A stretch of DNA of 64,000 nt from Gallibacterium melopsittaci (lineage in GTDB: Bacteria > Pseudomonadota > Gammaproteobacteria > Enterobacterales > Pasteurellaceae). The position numbers were made by a program, and so were the translations under genes. The notes beneath the pieces are model-generated. The model was not told the DNA's origin. It searched no databases and worked only from the letters and a program-made list of their open reading frames with translations. Each line of letters opens with the position of its first letter. Positions within the stretch are counted from its first letter, which is position 1. Shown here piece after piece: positions 25,250-35,228 of this stretch. The stretch is from positions 1-64,000 of the forward strand of contig NZ_JBHLWA010000010.1 in NCBI RefSeq assembly GCF_042433085.1. Direction: 5' to 3'.

Positions 25250-27661
25250 TTAGAATGTTCCACCAATACTAAATTGGAACTGTTCTACATCATCGCCTTC
25301 ATATTTTTTGATTGGTTTTGCATAAGAGAAAACCAATGGCCCAATTGGCGATTGCCATTGGAATGAAATCCCTGCAGAAGCACGAATACGTGATGGGTCA
25401 CTATAATCCACTATGCCATATTTTTGCGATAATGATTTATCCCATGTTGTATCCCAAACACTCGCTGCATCTACAAAGAATGATGTTCTGACCGTAGTTT
25501 GATTTTTATCACTCACAAATGGAGTTGGAACAATTAATTCAACACTCGTTGTTGCCATGGCATTACCACCAACAACATCCGAACTTTGTCCGCCAGCATA
25601 ACAGATAAATTCATTATGAATATTACCATCACGACATCCTGCTGGAGAATTATCAGTTAAATAAAATGCATTTGGTCCTATCGCTCCATAAGAGAAACCA
25701 CGCAATGAACCAATACCACCAGCGGTATAGTATTGATAAAACGGTAATTTTTTACCACCAAACCCATTCGCATAATTAAGGCTAGCTTTACCTGATAATA
25801 CCCAAGTTTCTGCACGATTCAACGGATAATAGCCAACAATATTTGCATTTAACTTGTAGTATTTATTATCTGAACCTGGAATACTAATACGTCCACCAAT
25901 ATTTGCTTTTATCCCTTGTGTTGGGAAGAAACCACGATTTAAGCTGTTATAGCCCCAACCCAAACTAAAATCAAAATCATGATTTGAAAATTCCCAACTA
26001 TCGGCATTAATCGATTTTAAGTATAAAGATCTTTGATATTCTGGCTGGATATCCTTTAATTTATTGTGAGCATATCCTAAACCTAAATAGTAAGAGTTAT
26101 TTTCATCTACAGGAAAACCCAATGTCGTATCAATACCATAAGAGGTTTTAGAATAAGAGGCTTGATAATTATTCTTTGAGTTATCATATGTTTCATAGAA
26201 AATATTTCCACCAAGACTTACACCATCTTTTGTGAAATATGGTTCATTATAACCAAGCGCTATACTCATACCATAATCATTACGTGTACCAGATAAACTT
26301 GCTGACGCACCAGTTCCCAAGAAATTATCTTGTTTTACACTTGCGTTATAACTTAAACCACTTTCTGTACCATAACCAATCCCAAAGTTAATGCTACCCG
26401 TATTACGTTCTTTCACTTTATAGATGACATCCATTTGGTCAGTGGTACCTTTTACCATTTCAGTAGAACTATCTACTGTTTCAAAGAAACCTGTACGCTC
26501 TAAACGAAGTTTCCCTTGTTGAATCGCAGATAAAGAGTATAAAGATCCTTCTTGTTGACGCATTTCTTGACGTAATGTTTTATCAGCACTTGAATCATTA
26601 CCCTTAAACAAAATATTACGGACATAGTAACGATGACCCGCATCTACAACATAAGTTAATTGCACTTCATGTTTTTCTTCATCAAACTCAGGTACTAAAT
26701 TGACTTGTGGAGCAGCATAACTGTTATCACCAAGAATCTGCTTAATACCATCTTCAACATCTTTTGCATTGTCACCGTTAAACAATTCACCCACATAAAT
26801 TTTCTTTAATAATGGTTCCATTTCTGGCATTAAACCAGCTGTATCGCCAACAATACGAACACCGCTCACTTTATATTGTTCACCTTCAGAGACATCGATT
26901 GTGATAGCAATATCTTTTTTATCATCACTCACTTTTGTTTTCACATCAGTGATATTAAATTTTGGATAACCCTTATTTAAATAGAAAGTTTTGAGCGCTT
27001 GTAAATCATTTTGGAATTTTTGTTGATCTAATTTACTACTCGCAAATAAATTCCACCAAGATACATCTGGTTGAGTATCCATTTGCTCTAATAATGTTTT
27101 ACGATCAAATACTTTATTCCCTTCAAAATTAATCTCTTTGACTAAAGCACGATCACCTTCTGTAATATTTAATTTCACATTAGCTTGATTACTTGCTACT
27201 TGGTCAATATCAAAATCAACTTTTGCATTATAAAAACCAATTGAATGATAGTAATTTACTAATTCATCACGAAACGCATTGAGCTTTTCACGATTTAATA
27301 AACTACCCGCTTTAATATCATTCGCATTTAAATTATCTTGTAGCGCATCTTTTGGAATAGAATCATTTCCAGAAAATTCAAGATTATTAATTACTGCACG
27401 TTCCGCAATATGAAGCACTAACGTATTACCTTCCCGAGAGGCTTGTACGTTAGAAAAAGAACCATTTAGGTAAAGTGCTTTAACAAGCTCTGAAATATCT
27501 CTATCTGTAATGGTTTGCCCTACTTTTACTGGTAAACGCTCTAAAATTGCGCCTTTATTACCTTCTGATACGCCATCTAACCGAATATCTTTTACAACAA
27601 ACGGTGCTGCGACACTCACGGTACTACTAAATAATAAACTGGTTAATAAAAGTTTCTTCAT
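25250..27661 (-). CDS. bamA: Outer-membrane protein assembly factor BamA
   Basis: Omp85-family insertase that folds outer-membrane beta-barrels. Start at the ATG at 27661 (MKKLLLTSLL), which gives a normal signal peptide ending at VAA. An upstream in-frame codon at 27694 has no support. 803 residues: five POTRA domains to about 420, then the 16-strand barrel. The lid-lock residues are in the GGIGSLRGFSYG segment, and the C-terminus is the typical aromatic end QFSIGGTF. Between rseP and skp, as in E. coli. Confidence 0.97.
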   Translation of the reverse strand: MKKLLLTSLLFSSTVSVAAPFVVKDIRLDGVSEGNKGAILERLPVKVGQTITDRDISELVKALYLNGSFSNVQASREGNTLVLHIAERAVINNLEFSGNDSIPKDALQDNLNANDIKAGSLLNREKLNAFRDELVNYYHSIGFYNAKVDFDIDQVASNQANVKLNITEGDRALVKEINFEGNKVFDRKTLLEQMDTQPDVSWWNLFASSKLDQQKFQNDLQALKTFYLNKGYPKFNITDVKTKVSDDKKDIAITIDVSEGEQYKVSGVRIVGDTAGLMPEMEPLLKKIYVGELFNGDNAKDVEDGIKQILGDNSYAAPQVNLVPEFDEEKHEVQLTYVVDAGHRYYVRNILFKGNDSSADKTLRQEMRQQEGSLYSLSAIQQGKLRLERTGFFETVDSSTEMVKGTTDQMDVIYKVKERNTGSINFGIGYGTESGLSYNASVKQDNFLGTGASASLSGTRNDYGMSIALGYNEPYFTKDGVSLGGNIFYETYDNSKNNYQASYSKTSYGIDTTLGFPVDENNSYYLGLGYAHNKLKDIQPEYQRSLYLKSINADSWEFSNHDFDFSLGWGYNSLNRGFFPTQGIKANIGGRISIPGSDNKYYKLNANIVGYYPLNRAETWVLSGKASLNYANGFGGKKLPFYQYYTAGGIGSLRGFSYGAIGPNAFYLTDNSPAGCRDGNIHNEFICYAGGQSSDVVGGNAMATTSVELIVPTPFVSDKNQTTVRTSFFVDAASVWDTTWDKSLSQKYGIVDYSDPSRIRASAGISFQWQSPIGPLVFSYAKPIKKYEGDDVEQFQFSIGGTF

Positions 27662-27718
27662 ATTGCTCAATCCTGTTGTTTTCAATAACAGCAAAAACCT
27701 TATAGTTTAACTGTCACA

Positions 27719-29059
27719 TTATAAACGCATTATATCATTAAATAACACAAAAACTGTAAGCCATAATAATAAAGCGACACCAATACGATACGCGATATTC
27801 TGAATTTTTTCTGGTACAGGCTTTTTAGTGATTCCTTCAATTAAAAGGAATACAAGTTGTCCACCATCTAATACAGGCAATGGAAATAAATTCATAATCC
27901 CTAGATTTACACTAATTAATGCCATAAAGCGTAAAAAATAGGTTAAGCCATTTTCAGATGATACTCCTGCTCCTTGAGCAATAGAGATTGGACCACCCAA
28001 GCTGCTTAGACTCACTTCCCCTGTAAAAAGTTTTCCAACAATCTTAATCGTTGCCCAAGAAAGTTGTCCGACCATTTGCCAAGAATGTGATAACGCAGAC
28101 AATAAACCATAACGTTGCGTTTCAATATCTGTAGCACTAACTCCTTGCACAACTGGGACTAACCCAACATATGGTTTCCCTTTTTCATTTAATTGTGGAA
28201 TTAATTCAATACTTTTTATGATACCTTGTCGCTCAACACTAATTTGTAGAGATTGATTTGCTGAATGTTGAATCTTCTGCACAAACTCTGTCCAAGTAAG
28301 TTTTTCGCCGTTCACAGCTAAAATCTTATCGCCAATTTGCAAACCACTTTTTGCTGCTGGTGAATTATCGGCTACTTTAGCAATCACATTTTCCACTTTT
28401 GCTCGTTTAGGTTCGATACCTAATGCGGTAAATGCAGTTTCATTACTTGGATCAAATTTCCAATCTGAAAGATCGATTGTGCGGTGGATAAGATTATCTG
28501 AACCTTCATCTTGCAAACTAAATTCAACATTTCCATCCCCCATCTTCGCCGCTAATACTAAATTCACATCTTCCCAATTATGAATAGGCTCATTATCAAT
28601 CGCAGTAATACGATAATTTGTAGGAAACTGTGCTTGTGCAGCTAATGAATCTTGACGTAACTCAGCAATAATAGGTTTTAACGTTGGAATTCCGATTAAA
28701 TAGACAAGCCAAAAAGCGAAAAGAGCAAATAAAAAATTAGCCAATGGACCCGCTGCATAAATCATAATACGAGAAAGGACAGGTTGACGAGTAAATGATT
28801 TAGCAAGTAATTCAGGCGGCACCTCTTCATTACGCTCATCTAGCATTCTGACATAACCACCAAGTGGAATTAGCGAAACAACAAACTCTGTACCATGTTT
28901 ATCTGTTTTCCGCCAGAGTACTTTACCGAATCCAATCGAGAAACGTTGTACTGCTACTCCGCATTTTCTTGCCACCCAAAAATGCCCGAATTCGTGTACA
29001 AACACTAATACAGCAATAACAACAATAAATGAAATAACAGTCCACAAAAATGATGGCAT
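27719..29059 (-). CDS. rseP: Site-2 zinc metalloprotease RseP
   Basis: Inner-membrane protease that completes cleavage of the anti-sigma factor RseA (sigma-E stress response) and clears signal-peptide remnants. 446 residues. The zinc motif HEFGH is in the first helix (residues 23-27), two PDZ domains are central, and the second active-site segment MNLFPLPVLDGG lies in the third helix. Its neighbour bamA makes the outer-membrane step whose failure triggers this pathway. Confidence 0.96.
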   Translation of the reverse strand: MPSFLWTVISFIVVIAVLVFVHEFGHFWVARKCGVAVQRFSIGFGKVLWRKTDKHGTEFVVSLIPLGGYVRMLDERNEEVPPELLAKSFTRQPVLSRIMIYAAGPLANFLFALFAFWLVYLIGIPTLKPIIAELRQDSLAAQAQFPTNYRITAIDNEPIHNWEDVNLVLAAKMGDGNVEFSLQDEGSDNLIHRTIDLSDWKFDPSNETAFTALGIEPKRAKVENVIAKVADNSPAAKSGLQIGDKILAVNGEKLTWTEFVQKIQHSANQSLQISVERQGIIKSIELIPQLNEKGKPYVGLVPVVQGVSATDIETQRYGLLSALSHSWQMVGQLSWATIKIVGKLFTGEVSLSSLGGPISIAQGAGVSSENGLTYFLRFMALISVNLGIMNLFPLPVLDGGQLVFLLIEGITKKPVPEKIQNIAYRIGVALLLWLTVFVLFNDIMRL

Positions 29060-29070
29060 AAATTATCCAA

Positions 29071-29937
29071 CTAAGTTAGTACAAAGAAAAAGGCACAAAA
29101 TACAGGTAACGCAGCTGTTAAACTATCTACACGATCTAAAATCCCACCATGTCCAGGGATTAATTGGCTACTATCTTTAATCCCACAATGACGTTTAAAC
29201 ATACTTTCCGTAAGATCACCCAAAATTGATACCATTACAGTTAGTACTGATACAGCAACCAACTCGGCAAATGAAAGATTTGTTGCTTCATATAGTGGTG
29301 TAATAGTTAAAAAGATTGCTGCAACCACAATCGTTAAACAAATACCACCAATAACACCTTCCCATGTTTTTCCAGGTGAAACTTTTGGCGCTAATTTATG
29401 CTTACCAAATTTTCGACCTGCAAAATAAGCACCTGTATCAGCAGCCCATACTAATAAGAATACATATAAAAGTAAGACAATTCCTTGATAACTGCTGCTG
29501 TTATACTGATAAAAACGCAATGCTAATAAACTTAAAAAGAAAGGAGTCAACGTAAAAAACGCAAATAAAAGTTGTGCAATCGCAGATGAACCCCAGAAGG
29601 TCGTACTTTTTGGATAGCTAATCACTAAAATAAAGGCAATCATCCACCATACCAACGAAGCGACTATCAACAACTCCGAAACATCATTTAAAATTTTACC
29701 ACTGGCAATAAAATCGCTATTCGCATAAATAAATAGATAAAGTAACGCAGCAGCAATACTCGTAATAATCCAACGTAAAATAGGTTGTTTAACTTTAGCA
29801 AATTGGGTCCATTCCCAAACCGCTAACACAACTAATAATGCACAAGTACACGCAAATAATAGGGGCGGGAAAACAAAGAGCACAATAAATACTAGACTAA
29901 CTAATACCAGTGCTGACAAAATTCGAGCCTTTAACAA
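29071..29937 (-). CDS. cdsA: Phosphatidate cytidylyltransferase, TTG start
   Basis: Makes CDP-diacylglycerol, the precursor of all phospholipids. 288 residues, mostly membrane helices. The signature KVSPGKTWEGVIGG and the C-terminal family motif ending KDSSQLIPGHGGILDRVDS are intact. The start is TTG at 29937 (M-LKARIL), with AGGAG ten bases upstream and the uppS stop 12 bases before. E. coli cdsA also uses a non-ATG start. This may keep expression low. Confidence 0.95.
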   Translation of the reverse strand: MLKARILSALVLVSLVFIVLFVFPPLLFACTCALLVVLAVWEWTQFAKVKQPILRWIITSIAAALLYLFIYANSDFIASGKILNDVSELLIVASLVWWMIAFILVISYPKSTTFWGSSAIAQLLFAFFTLTPFFLSLLALRFYQYNSSSYQGIVLLLYVFLLVWAADTGAYFAGRKFGKHKLAPKVSPGKTWEGVIGGICLTIVVAAIFLTITPLYEATNLSFAELVAVSVLTVMVSILGDLTESMFKRHCGIKDSSQLIPGHGGILDRVDSLTAALPVFCAFFFVLT

Positions 29938-29949
29938 AATAAACTCCTA

Positions 29950-30675
29950 TTATGATCTTTTAGAAAGTGAGCCAAAACGACGCTCTCGTTGTTGATAAAA
30001 ATCCAGTGCTGCTTCAAATTCCATTTCTGAAAAATCTGGCCATAAAACCTCAGTAAAATAGAGTTCCGCATATGCCACTTGCCATAATAAAAAATTACTA
30101 ATTCGTTGTTCGCCACTGGTACGAATTAATAAATCAACCATTGGTTGTTCTGCTGTTGTTAAATAATCGGCAAATTTTGTTTCATCTAATTGTTGTAAAT
30201 CTAATTTACCCGCTTGTACTTCTGCACAAACACGCTTAGTTGCCTGTAAAATATCCCAACAACCACCATAATTTGCAGCAATATTTAACGTTAATTGAGT
30301 ATTATGTTGTGTTAACTCTTCCGCATGGCGAATACGTTTTTGCAAACCATCGCTAAAACGAGAAATATCACCTAAAACTTTTAAACGAATATTATTTTTA
30401 TGTAATTTTCCGACTTCCAGATCTAACATCCGCACAAATAAATCCATCAACGCATTCACTTCATGTTCTGGACGTTGCCAATTTTCACTACTAAATGCGT
30501 ATAAAGTCAGATATTTGATACCAGTTTGTGCAGCATAATAGACAGCACGTCTGACAGCTTGAGCTCCATTACGATGACCAAAAACTCGTAATTTACCTTT
30601 TTGTTTAGCCCAACGTCCATTGCCATCCATAATAATTGCAACATGTTGAGGAATATTTTCAGGATCTAACGCCAT
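29950..30675 (-). CDS. uppS: Undecaprenyl diphosphate synthase
   Basis: Condenses isopentenyl units on farnesyl diphosphate to make the C55 carrier for peptidoglycan and O-antigen. 241 residues. HVAIIMDGNGRWAKQKG near 12-28 contains the catalytic Asp, NWQRP is conserved, and RTSGEQRISNFLLWQ ends with the typical active-site segment. No clear ribosome-binding site precedes the ATG at 30675, which is unusual in this cluster. Confidence 0.96.
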   Translation of the reverse strand: MALDPENIPQHVAIIMDGNGRWAKQKGKLRVFGHRNGAQAVRRAVYYAAQTGIKYLTLYAFSSENWQRPEHEVNALMDLFVRMLDLEVGKLHKNNIRLKVLGDISRFSDGLQKRIRHAEELTQHNTQLTLNIAANYGGCWDILQATKRVCAEVQAGKLDLQQLDETKFADYLTTAEQPMVDLLIRTSGEQRISNFLLWQVAYAELYFTEVLWPDFSEMEFEAALDFYQQRERRFGSLSKRS

Positions 30676-30733
30676 ATAATATTTAAAATAGTGTGACTAA
30701 TATCGAGCGACAATATACCACGCAAGTGATTAA

Positions 30734-31921
30734 TTAAAAACTTAAAATCCTATCATGAGCCAATTCTCTGGCGATTTTATCAACGGCTAAAACATCTTCT
30801 ACTGAAGTAATCAGTTGACTTGGAATTTTCTCTACCACAAAACGATTTAATTCAGCAATTTGAGTAAATTTAATTTGCTCTTGCAAAAAAGCGGCAACCG
30901 CAACTTCATTTGCTGCATTCATTGCCGTGGTTGCATATTGTCCAGCATCAAATGCTTCAATCGCTAATTTTAAATTTGGGTAACGTTGAAAATCTGGTGT
31001 CATAAAGGTTAACTCAGAAATCTGCGTGAAATCTAATGGTGCCACGCCAGATACAATACGCTGTGGATAAGACATTGTTTCTGCAATCGGGGTTCGCATA
31101 TCAGGATTTCCCATCTGAGCAATAACACTGCCATCGATATACCGTACCATAGAATGAATAATAGATTGTGGATGAATAATGATCTCCATTTGTTCTGCAC
31201 TAGCATTAAATAACCAACGTGCTTCAATATATTCCAATCCTTTATTCATCATTGTTGCTGAATCAACGGAAATCTTTGCCCCCATTGACCAATTTGGATG
31301 TGCAATCGCTTGTGCTGGTGTAATACTCTCAAATTCATCTAAAGGTTTAGTTCTAAATGGACCGCCTGACCCCGTCAAGACAATTTTACTGATGCCTAAT
31401 GCAGCTAAATCACAAAAACCAATATTTCGTTGTGCTTCTACTGGCAAAGATTGAAAGATCGCATTATGCTCACTGTCAACAGGTAACAACGTTGCCCCAT
31501 ATTTCTTCACCGCATCCAAGAACACTTGACCACAAGTAACTAATGACTCTTTATTCGCTAATAAAATTCGTTTTCCAGCTTTAATCGCCGATAACGTTGG
31601 TAATAAACCTGCCGCCCCAACAATCGCTGCCATCACCATATCGACTTTTTCATGGGCAGCTAATTCACAAATTGCCTCTTCACCCGCCACGACTTCTGTC
31701 GCACAACCTTGACGTTTTAGTCTTTCAGCAACTTGTTTTGCTGCTTCATGATTCGCCATAGCGACAAACATAGGTTCAAACTCTAAACACTGTTTTGTCA
31801 CTAATTCGACATTACTATTCGCTACCAAAGCAAAAACTTGATAATTTTTATTGTGCTTAATAACAGACAAGGTACTTTGACCAATAGAACCAGTAGAACC
31901 TAAAATGATGATATTTTTCAT
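30734..31921 (-). CDS. dxr: 1-deoxy-D-xylulose-5-phosphate reductoisomerase
   Basis: Second, committed step of the MEP isoprenoid pathway (the fosmidomycin target). 395 residues. The NADPH-binding GSTGSIGQST lies at residues 8-17, NKESLVTCG and DSEHNAIFQ are active-site segments, and the flexible loop is HPNWSMGAKISVDSATMMNKG. It supplies isopentenyl units used two genes on by UppS. Confidence 0.97.
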   Translation of the reverse strand: MKNIIILGSTGSIGQSTLSVIKHNKNYQVFALVANSNVELVTKQCLEFEPMFVAMANHEAAKQVAERLKRQGCATEVVAGEEAICELAAHEKVDMVMAAIVGAAGLLPTLSAIKAGKRILLANKESLVTCGQVFLDAVKKYGATLLPVDSEHNAIFQSLPVEAQRNIGFCDLAALGISKIVLTGSGGPFRTKPLDEFESITPAQAIAHPNWSMGAKISVDSATMMNKGLEYIEARWLFNASAEQMEIIIHPQSIIHSMVRYIDGSVIAQMGNPDMRTPIAETMSYPQRIVSGVAPLDFTQISELTFMTPDFQRYPNLKLAIEAFDAGQYATTAMNAANEVAVAAFLQEQIKFTQIAELNRFVVEKIPSQLITSVEDVLAVDKIARELAHDRILSF

Positions 31922-31947
31922 GATATGCGTGGCTTGTAGTTAAACAA

Positions 31948-31990
31948 TAAAAAAATAACTGGCGCGACCTGATCACGCCAGTTATAAAAA
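31948..31990 (-). terminator. Intrinsic terminator after frr
   Basis: ATAACTGGCG (31955-31964) and CGCCAGTTAT (31976-31985), flanked by A-runs on the left and right in the plus strand, so T-runs occur on both sides of the minus-strand hairpin. It separates frr from dxr, so dxr-uppS-cdsA and onward probably have a promoter after it. Confidence 0.85.
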
Positions 31991-31996
31991 AATTAA

Positions 31997-32554
31997 TTAG
32001 AAATCCATTAACTCTTTTTCTTTTTCTGCTAATGCTTCATCAACTTTCTTCACATAAAGATCAGTTAATTTTTGGATCTCTTCTTGTGCTTTACGTTCTT
32101 CGTTTTCACTGATTTCTTTATCTTTTAATAATGCTTTAATTTTATCATTTGCATCACGACGAATATTACGCACCGCAACACGTCCTTGCTCAGCTTCACC
32201 ACGAACAACTTTAGTTAAATCACGACGACGTTCTTCTGTTAAAGGCGGTAATGGAACACGAATTGTTGTACCGGCAGAAGCTGGATTTAAACCAAGATCT
32301 GAAGCCATAATCGCTTTTTCAACCGCAGAAATTAAACTACGATCAAAAACTGTTACTGCTAATGTACGTGCATCTTCAGCAACAACGTTAGCAACTTGGC
32401 GTAATGGTGTCGCTGCACCATAGTATTCCACATGAATACCATCTAATAAACTTGGATGAGCTCGTCCAGTACGAATTTTAGAGATTTGGCTTTTTAACGC
32501 TTCAACGCTTTTTTCCATACGTTGTTGCGCTTCATCTTTAATTGTTTTAATCAC
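31997..32554 (-). CDS. frr: Ribosome recycling factor
   Basis: Splits post-termination ribosomes with EF-G. 185 residues. The three-helix-bundle sequence is typical, with IRTGRAHPSLLDG in the first helix region and RRDANDKIKALLKDKEISE in the third. It follows pyrH by 74 bases and has its own strong terminator. Confidence 0.97.
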   Translation of the reverse strand: MIKTIKDEAQQRMEKSVEALKSQISKIRTGRAHPSLLDGIHVEYYGAATPLRQVANVVAEDARTLAVTVFDRSLISAVEKAIMASDLGLNPASAGTTIRVPLPPLTEERRRDLTKVVRGEAEQGRVAVRNIRRDANDKIKALLKDKEISENEERKAQEEIQKLTDLYVKKVDEALAEKEKELMDF

Positions 32555-32628
32555 ATTATTTTCCTTTTTAAATTAAGTTGAATAACAACTGCTGCCGAAT
32601 TTTAACTAATGTAACACTTTTTTTAAAT

Positions 32629-33357
32629 CTATTTTTTATCAGTAATTAAGGTACCCTCAGCTTCACCTAATACCACTCGACGTAATGCACCTGGTTTATT
32701 CATATTAAATACACGAATTGGCATACCATGATCTCTCGCTAAGGTGAACGCGGCTAAATCCATCACTTTTAATTCTTTTTCTAATACTTCTTGGTAAGTT
32801 AATTGTGAATATAATTTTGCATCTGGATTAGTTGCAGGATCGCAATCATAAACACCATCCACTTTTGTTGCTTTAAGCACGACATCCGCTTCAATTTCAA
32901 TACCACGCAAACAAGCAGCCGAATCGGTAGTAAAGAAAGGATTGCCTGTACCTGCAGAGAAAATCACAACTTGTCCTTGTCTTAATAAGCGAATTGCTTG
33001 TGCCCAACTATAAGTATCACACACGCCATTAAGAGGAAATGCCGACATCAATTTCGCATTTACATCTGCACGATGTAATGAGTCACGCATTGCTAACCCA
33101 TTCATCACGGTTGCTAACATCCCCATATGGTCACCAACAACACGATTCATCCCTGCTTTCGCTAATTTTGCTCCACGGAATAAATTGCCACCACCTAATA
33201 CAACCGCAACTTGTACACCTAATTCCAAGAGATCTTTAATTTCTGCCGCCATACGATCCAAAATAGAAGGATCGATCCCAAAGCCCTCTTCACCTTGTAA
33301 TGCTTCACCACTAAGTTTAAGTAAAATACGGTTATAAATTGGTTTTAATTGACTCAT
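32629..33357 (-). CDS. pyrH: UMP kinase
   Basis: Phosphorylates UMP to UDP; hexameric and GTP-activated in gammaproteobacteria. 242 residues. The N-terminal ILLKLSGEAL, the VVLGGGNLFRG phosphate loop and FSAGTGNPFFTTDSAA are all present. Follows tsf after a terminator at 33454-33481. Confidence 0.97.
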   Translation of the reverse strand: MSQLKPIYNRILLKLSGEALQGEEGFGIDPSILDRMAAEIKDLLELGVQVAVVLGGGNLFRGAKLAKAGMNRVVGDHMGMLATVMNGLAMRDSLHRADVNAKLMSAFPLNGVCDTYSWAQAIRLLRQGQVVIFSAGTGNPFFTTDSAACLRGIEIEADVVLKATKVDGVYDCDPATNPDAKLYSQLTYQEVLEKELKVMDLAAFTLARDHGMPIRVFNMNKPGALRRVVLGEAEGTLITDKK

Positions 33358-33453
33358 TGTGATTTTCCTTCTTATATTGTTGTGAAAATATAAATAAATA
33401 ATTTCCTACTTAAATTAAACATCGAAAAACACTTGTTTATATTTTCAGCTTAT

Positions 33454-33481
33454 AAAAAAAGCGAGTTACCTCGCTTTTTTT
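33454..33481 (-). terminator. Intrinsic terminator after tsf
   Basis: AAAAAAAGCGAG (33454-33465), loop TTAC, CTCGCTTTTTTT (33470-33481). The structure is symmetrical, so it works on either strand; here it closes the rpsB-tsf unit 12 bases after the tsf stop. Confidence 0.92.
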
Positions 33482-33492
33482 CATATCGCTAA

Positions 33493-34341
33493 TTATGCTT
33501 TTGACATCGCAGCTACTTCAGCAGCAAAGTCAGCTTCAACTTTCTCAATACCTTCACCAACTTCTAAACGGATGAAGTTAACAACTGTTGCACCTTTTTC
33601 TTTCAATAAGTCACCAACAGTTTTTGATGGATCCATAACAAATGGTTGGCCAGTTAAAGACACTTCACCAGTGAATTTCTTCATACGACCTTCAACCATT
33701 TTCTCAGCGATTTCGCGTGGTTTACCAGATTGCATTGCAATGTCCACTTGGATTTGACGTTCGTGAGCAACAACTTCAGCTGGAACATCTGATGGATTTA
33801 CATAATCTGGACGGCTTGCTGCAATGTGCATTGCAATGTGTTTCATTAATTCATCATCCGCATTTTCAGCAGCAACTAATACACCGATTTTTGCACCGTG
33901 TAAATATGAACCTACTGCTGCACCATTGATTGCTGCAACACGACGGATATTCATATTTTCACCAATTTTCGCAACTAATGCAGCACGTTTATCTTCAAAG
34001 TGTGCTTTTAATGCTTCAATATCAGTTACTTTGTTTGCTAATGCATAATCAGCCACTTCATTTGCTAACGCTAAGAAACCAGAATCTTTTGCAACGAAGT
34101 CTGTTTCACAGTTCATTTCAACTGCCACACCGTAACCATCTTGGATACGTACTACGATTACACCTTCAGCAGCAACACGACCAGCTTTTTTAGCTGCTTT
34201 TGCTTGGCCTGATTTGCGCATATTGTCGATTGCTAATTCAATATCACCGTTTGCTTCAACAAGTGCTTTTTTGCACTCCATCATACCTGCGCCAGTACGT
34301 TCACGAAGTTCTTTTACTAATGATGCTGTAATTTCAGCCAT
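33493..34341 (-). CDS. tsf: Translation elongation factor Ts
   Basis: Nucleotide-exchange factor for EF-Tu. 282 residues. The N-terminal UBA-like domain includes RERTGAGMMECKKAL. The core contains NCETDFVAKD (with the TDFV motif that inserts at the EF-Tu magnesium site), and a coiled-coil follows. Coupled to rpsB as in nearly all bacteria. The rpsB-tsf gap (34342-34470) holds a partial hairpin (34435-34457), which may give attenuated read-through. Confidence 0.97.
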   Translation of the reverse strand: MAEITASLVKELRERTGAGMMECKKALVEANGDIELAIDNMRKSGQAKAAKKAGRVAAEGVIVVRIQDGYGVAVEMNCETDFVAKDSGFLALANEVADYALANKVTDIEALKAHFEDKRAALVAKIGENMNIRRVAAINGAAVGSYLHGAKIGVLVAAENADDELMKHIAMHIAASRPDYVNPSDVPAEVVAHERQIQVDIAMQSGKPREIAEKMVEGRMKKFTGEVSLTGQPFVMDPSKTVGDLLKEKGATVVNFIRLEVGEGIEKVEADFAAEVAAMSKA

Positions 34342-34434
34342 TTTTAAATCCTCTTTCTGTGTCAGTTAGACCACATTTTATATAAAACAGGGAACCCTAA
34401 TGAGTCCCCTGCTAACCAATTAGTTTACTGTGGT

Positions 34435-34457
34435 TAATAAGGGATTTAACCTTATTA
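34435..34457 (-). terminator. Hairpin in the rpsB-tsf intergenic region
   Basis: TAATAAGG (34435-34442) and CCTTATTA (34450-34457) with a seven-base loop, starting 14 bases after the rpsB stop. Another CAGGG/CCCTG pairing lies just after it on the minus strand. There is no U-tract, so partial attenuation or an RNA-processing signal is more likely than full termination. Confidence 0.5.
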
Positions 34458-34470
34458 GATCCCAATAAGA

Positions 34471-35220
34471 TTATTCTGCTTTTGCTTCAGCTTCTGCTGC
34501 TAATTCTTCAAAAGCTTCTTCTGCAACTGCACCTTGAGCTTGTGCTTTACCTTCTTTCACAGCGTCTGCTGCTGCAGTTAAGTAAAGTTGGATTGCTCTT
34601 ACTGCGTCATCATTACCAGGAATCACATAATCAACGCCATCTGGATCAGAGTTAGTATCAACAATCGCAAACACAGGAATACCAAGATTATTTGCTTCTT
34701 TAACTGCGATATGTTCGTGATCAGCTGCGATAACAAATAACGCATCTGGTAAACCGCCCATATCTTTGATACCGCCAAGACTTAACTCTAATTTTTCCAT
34801 CTCACGAGTACGCATTAACGCTTCTTTTTTGGTTAATTTATCAAAAGTACCATCTTGAGATTGAGTTTCTAAATCTTTTAAGCGTTTGATTGATTGACGA
34901 ACTGTTTTCCAGTTAGTCAACATACCACCTAACCAACGGTGGTTTACATAGTATTGTTGGCAATCTAATGCTGCTGCTTGTACTGGATCAGTTGCGGCAC
35001 GTTTAGTACCAACGAAAAGAATTTTACCGTTATTTGCTGCAATACGTTTTAATTCTTCTAACGCTGCATTAAACATAGGTAAAGTTTTTTCTAAGTTGAT
35101 AATATGAACGCCATTACGTGGTCCGAAAATGAATGGTTTCATTTTTGGATTCCAGTAACGAGTTTGGTGACCGAAATGAACGCCAGCTTGTAGCATTTCA
35201 CGCATTGTAACTTGTGCCAT
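34471..35220 (-). CDS. rpsB: 30S ribosomal protein S2
   Basis: Component of the small-subunit back, assembled late. The start is the ATG at 35220 (MAQVTMREML), matching other S2 proteins, with AAGGAAA upstream. An in-frame codon at 35256 lies inside the regulatory leader and is rejected. 249 residues. AGVHFGHQTRYWNPKM and the later NRWLGG-like segment NHRWLGGMLTNW are hallmark sequences. Preceded by a leader matching the t44/S2 autoregulatory RNA. Confidence 0.97.
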   Translation of the reverse strand: MAQVTMREMLQAGVHFGHQTRYWNPKMKPFIFGPRNGVHIINLEKTLPMFNAALEELKRIAANNGKILFVGTKRAATDPVQAAALDCQQYYVNHRWLGGMLTNWKTVRQSIKRLKDLETQSQDGTFDKLTKKEALMRTREMEKLELSLGGIKDMGGLPDALFVIAADHEHIAVKEANNLGIPVFAIVDTNSDPDGVDYVIPGNDDAVRAIQLYLTAAADAVKEGKAQAQGAVAEEAFEELAAEAEAKAE

Positions 35221-35228
35221 AATTTTTT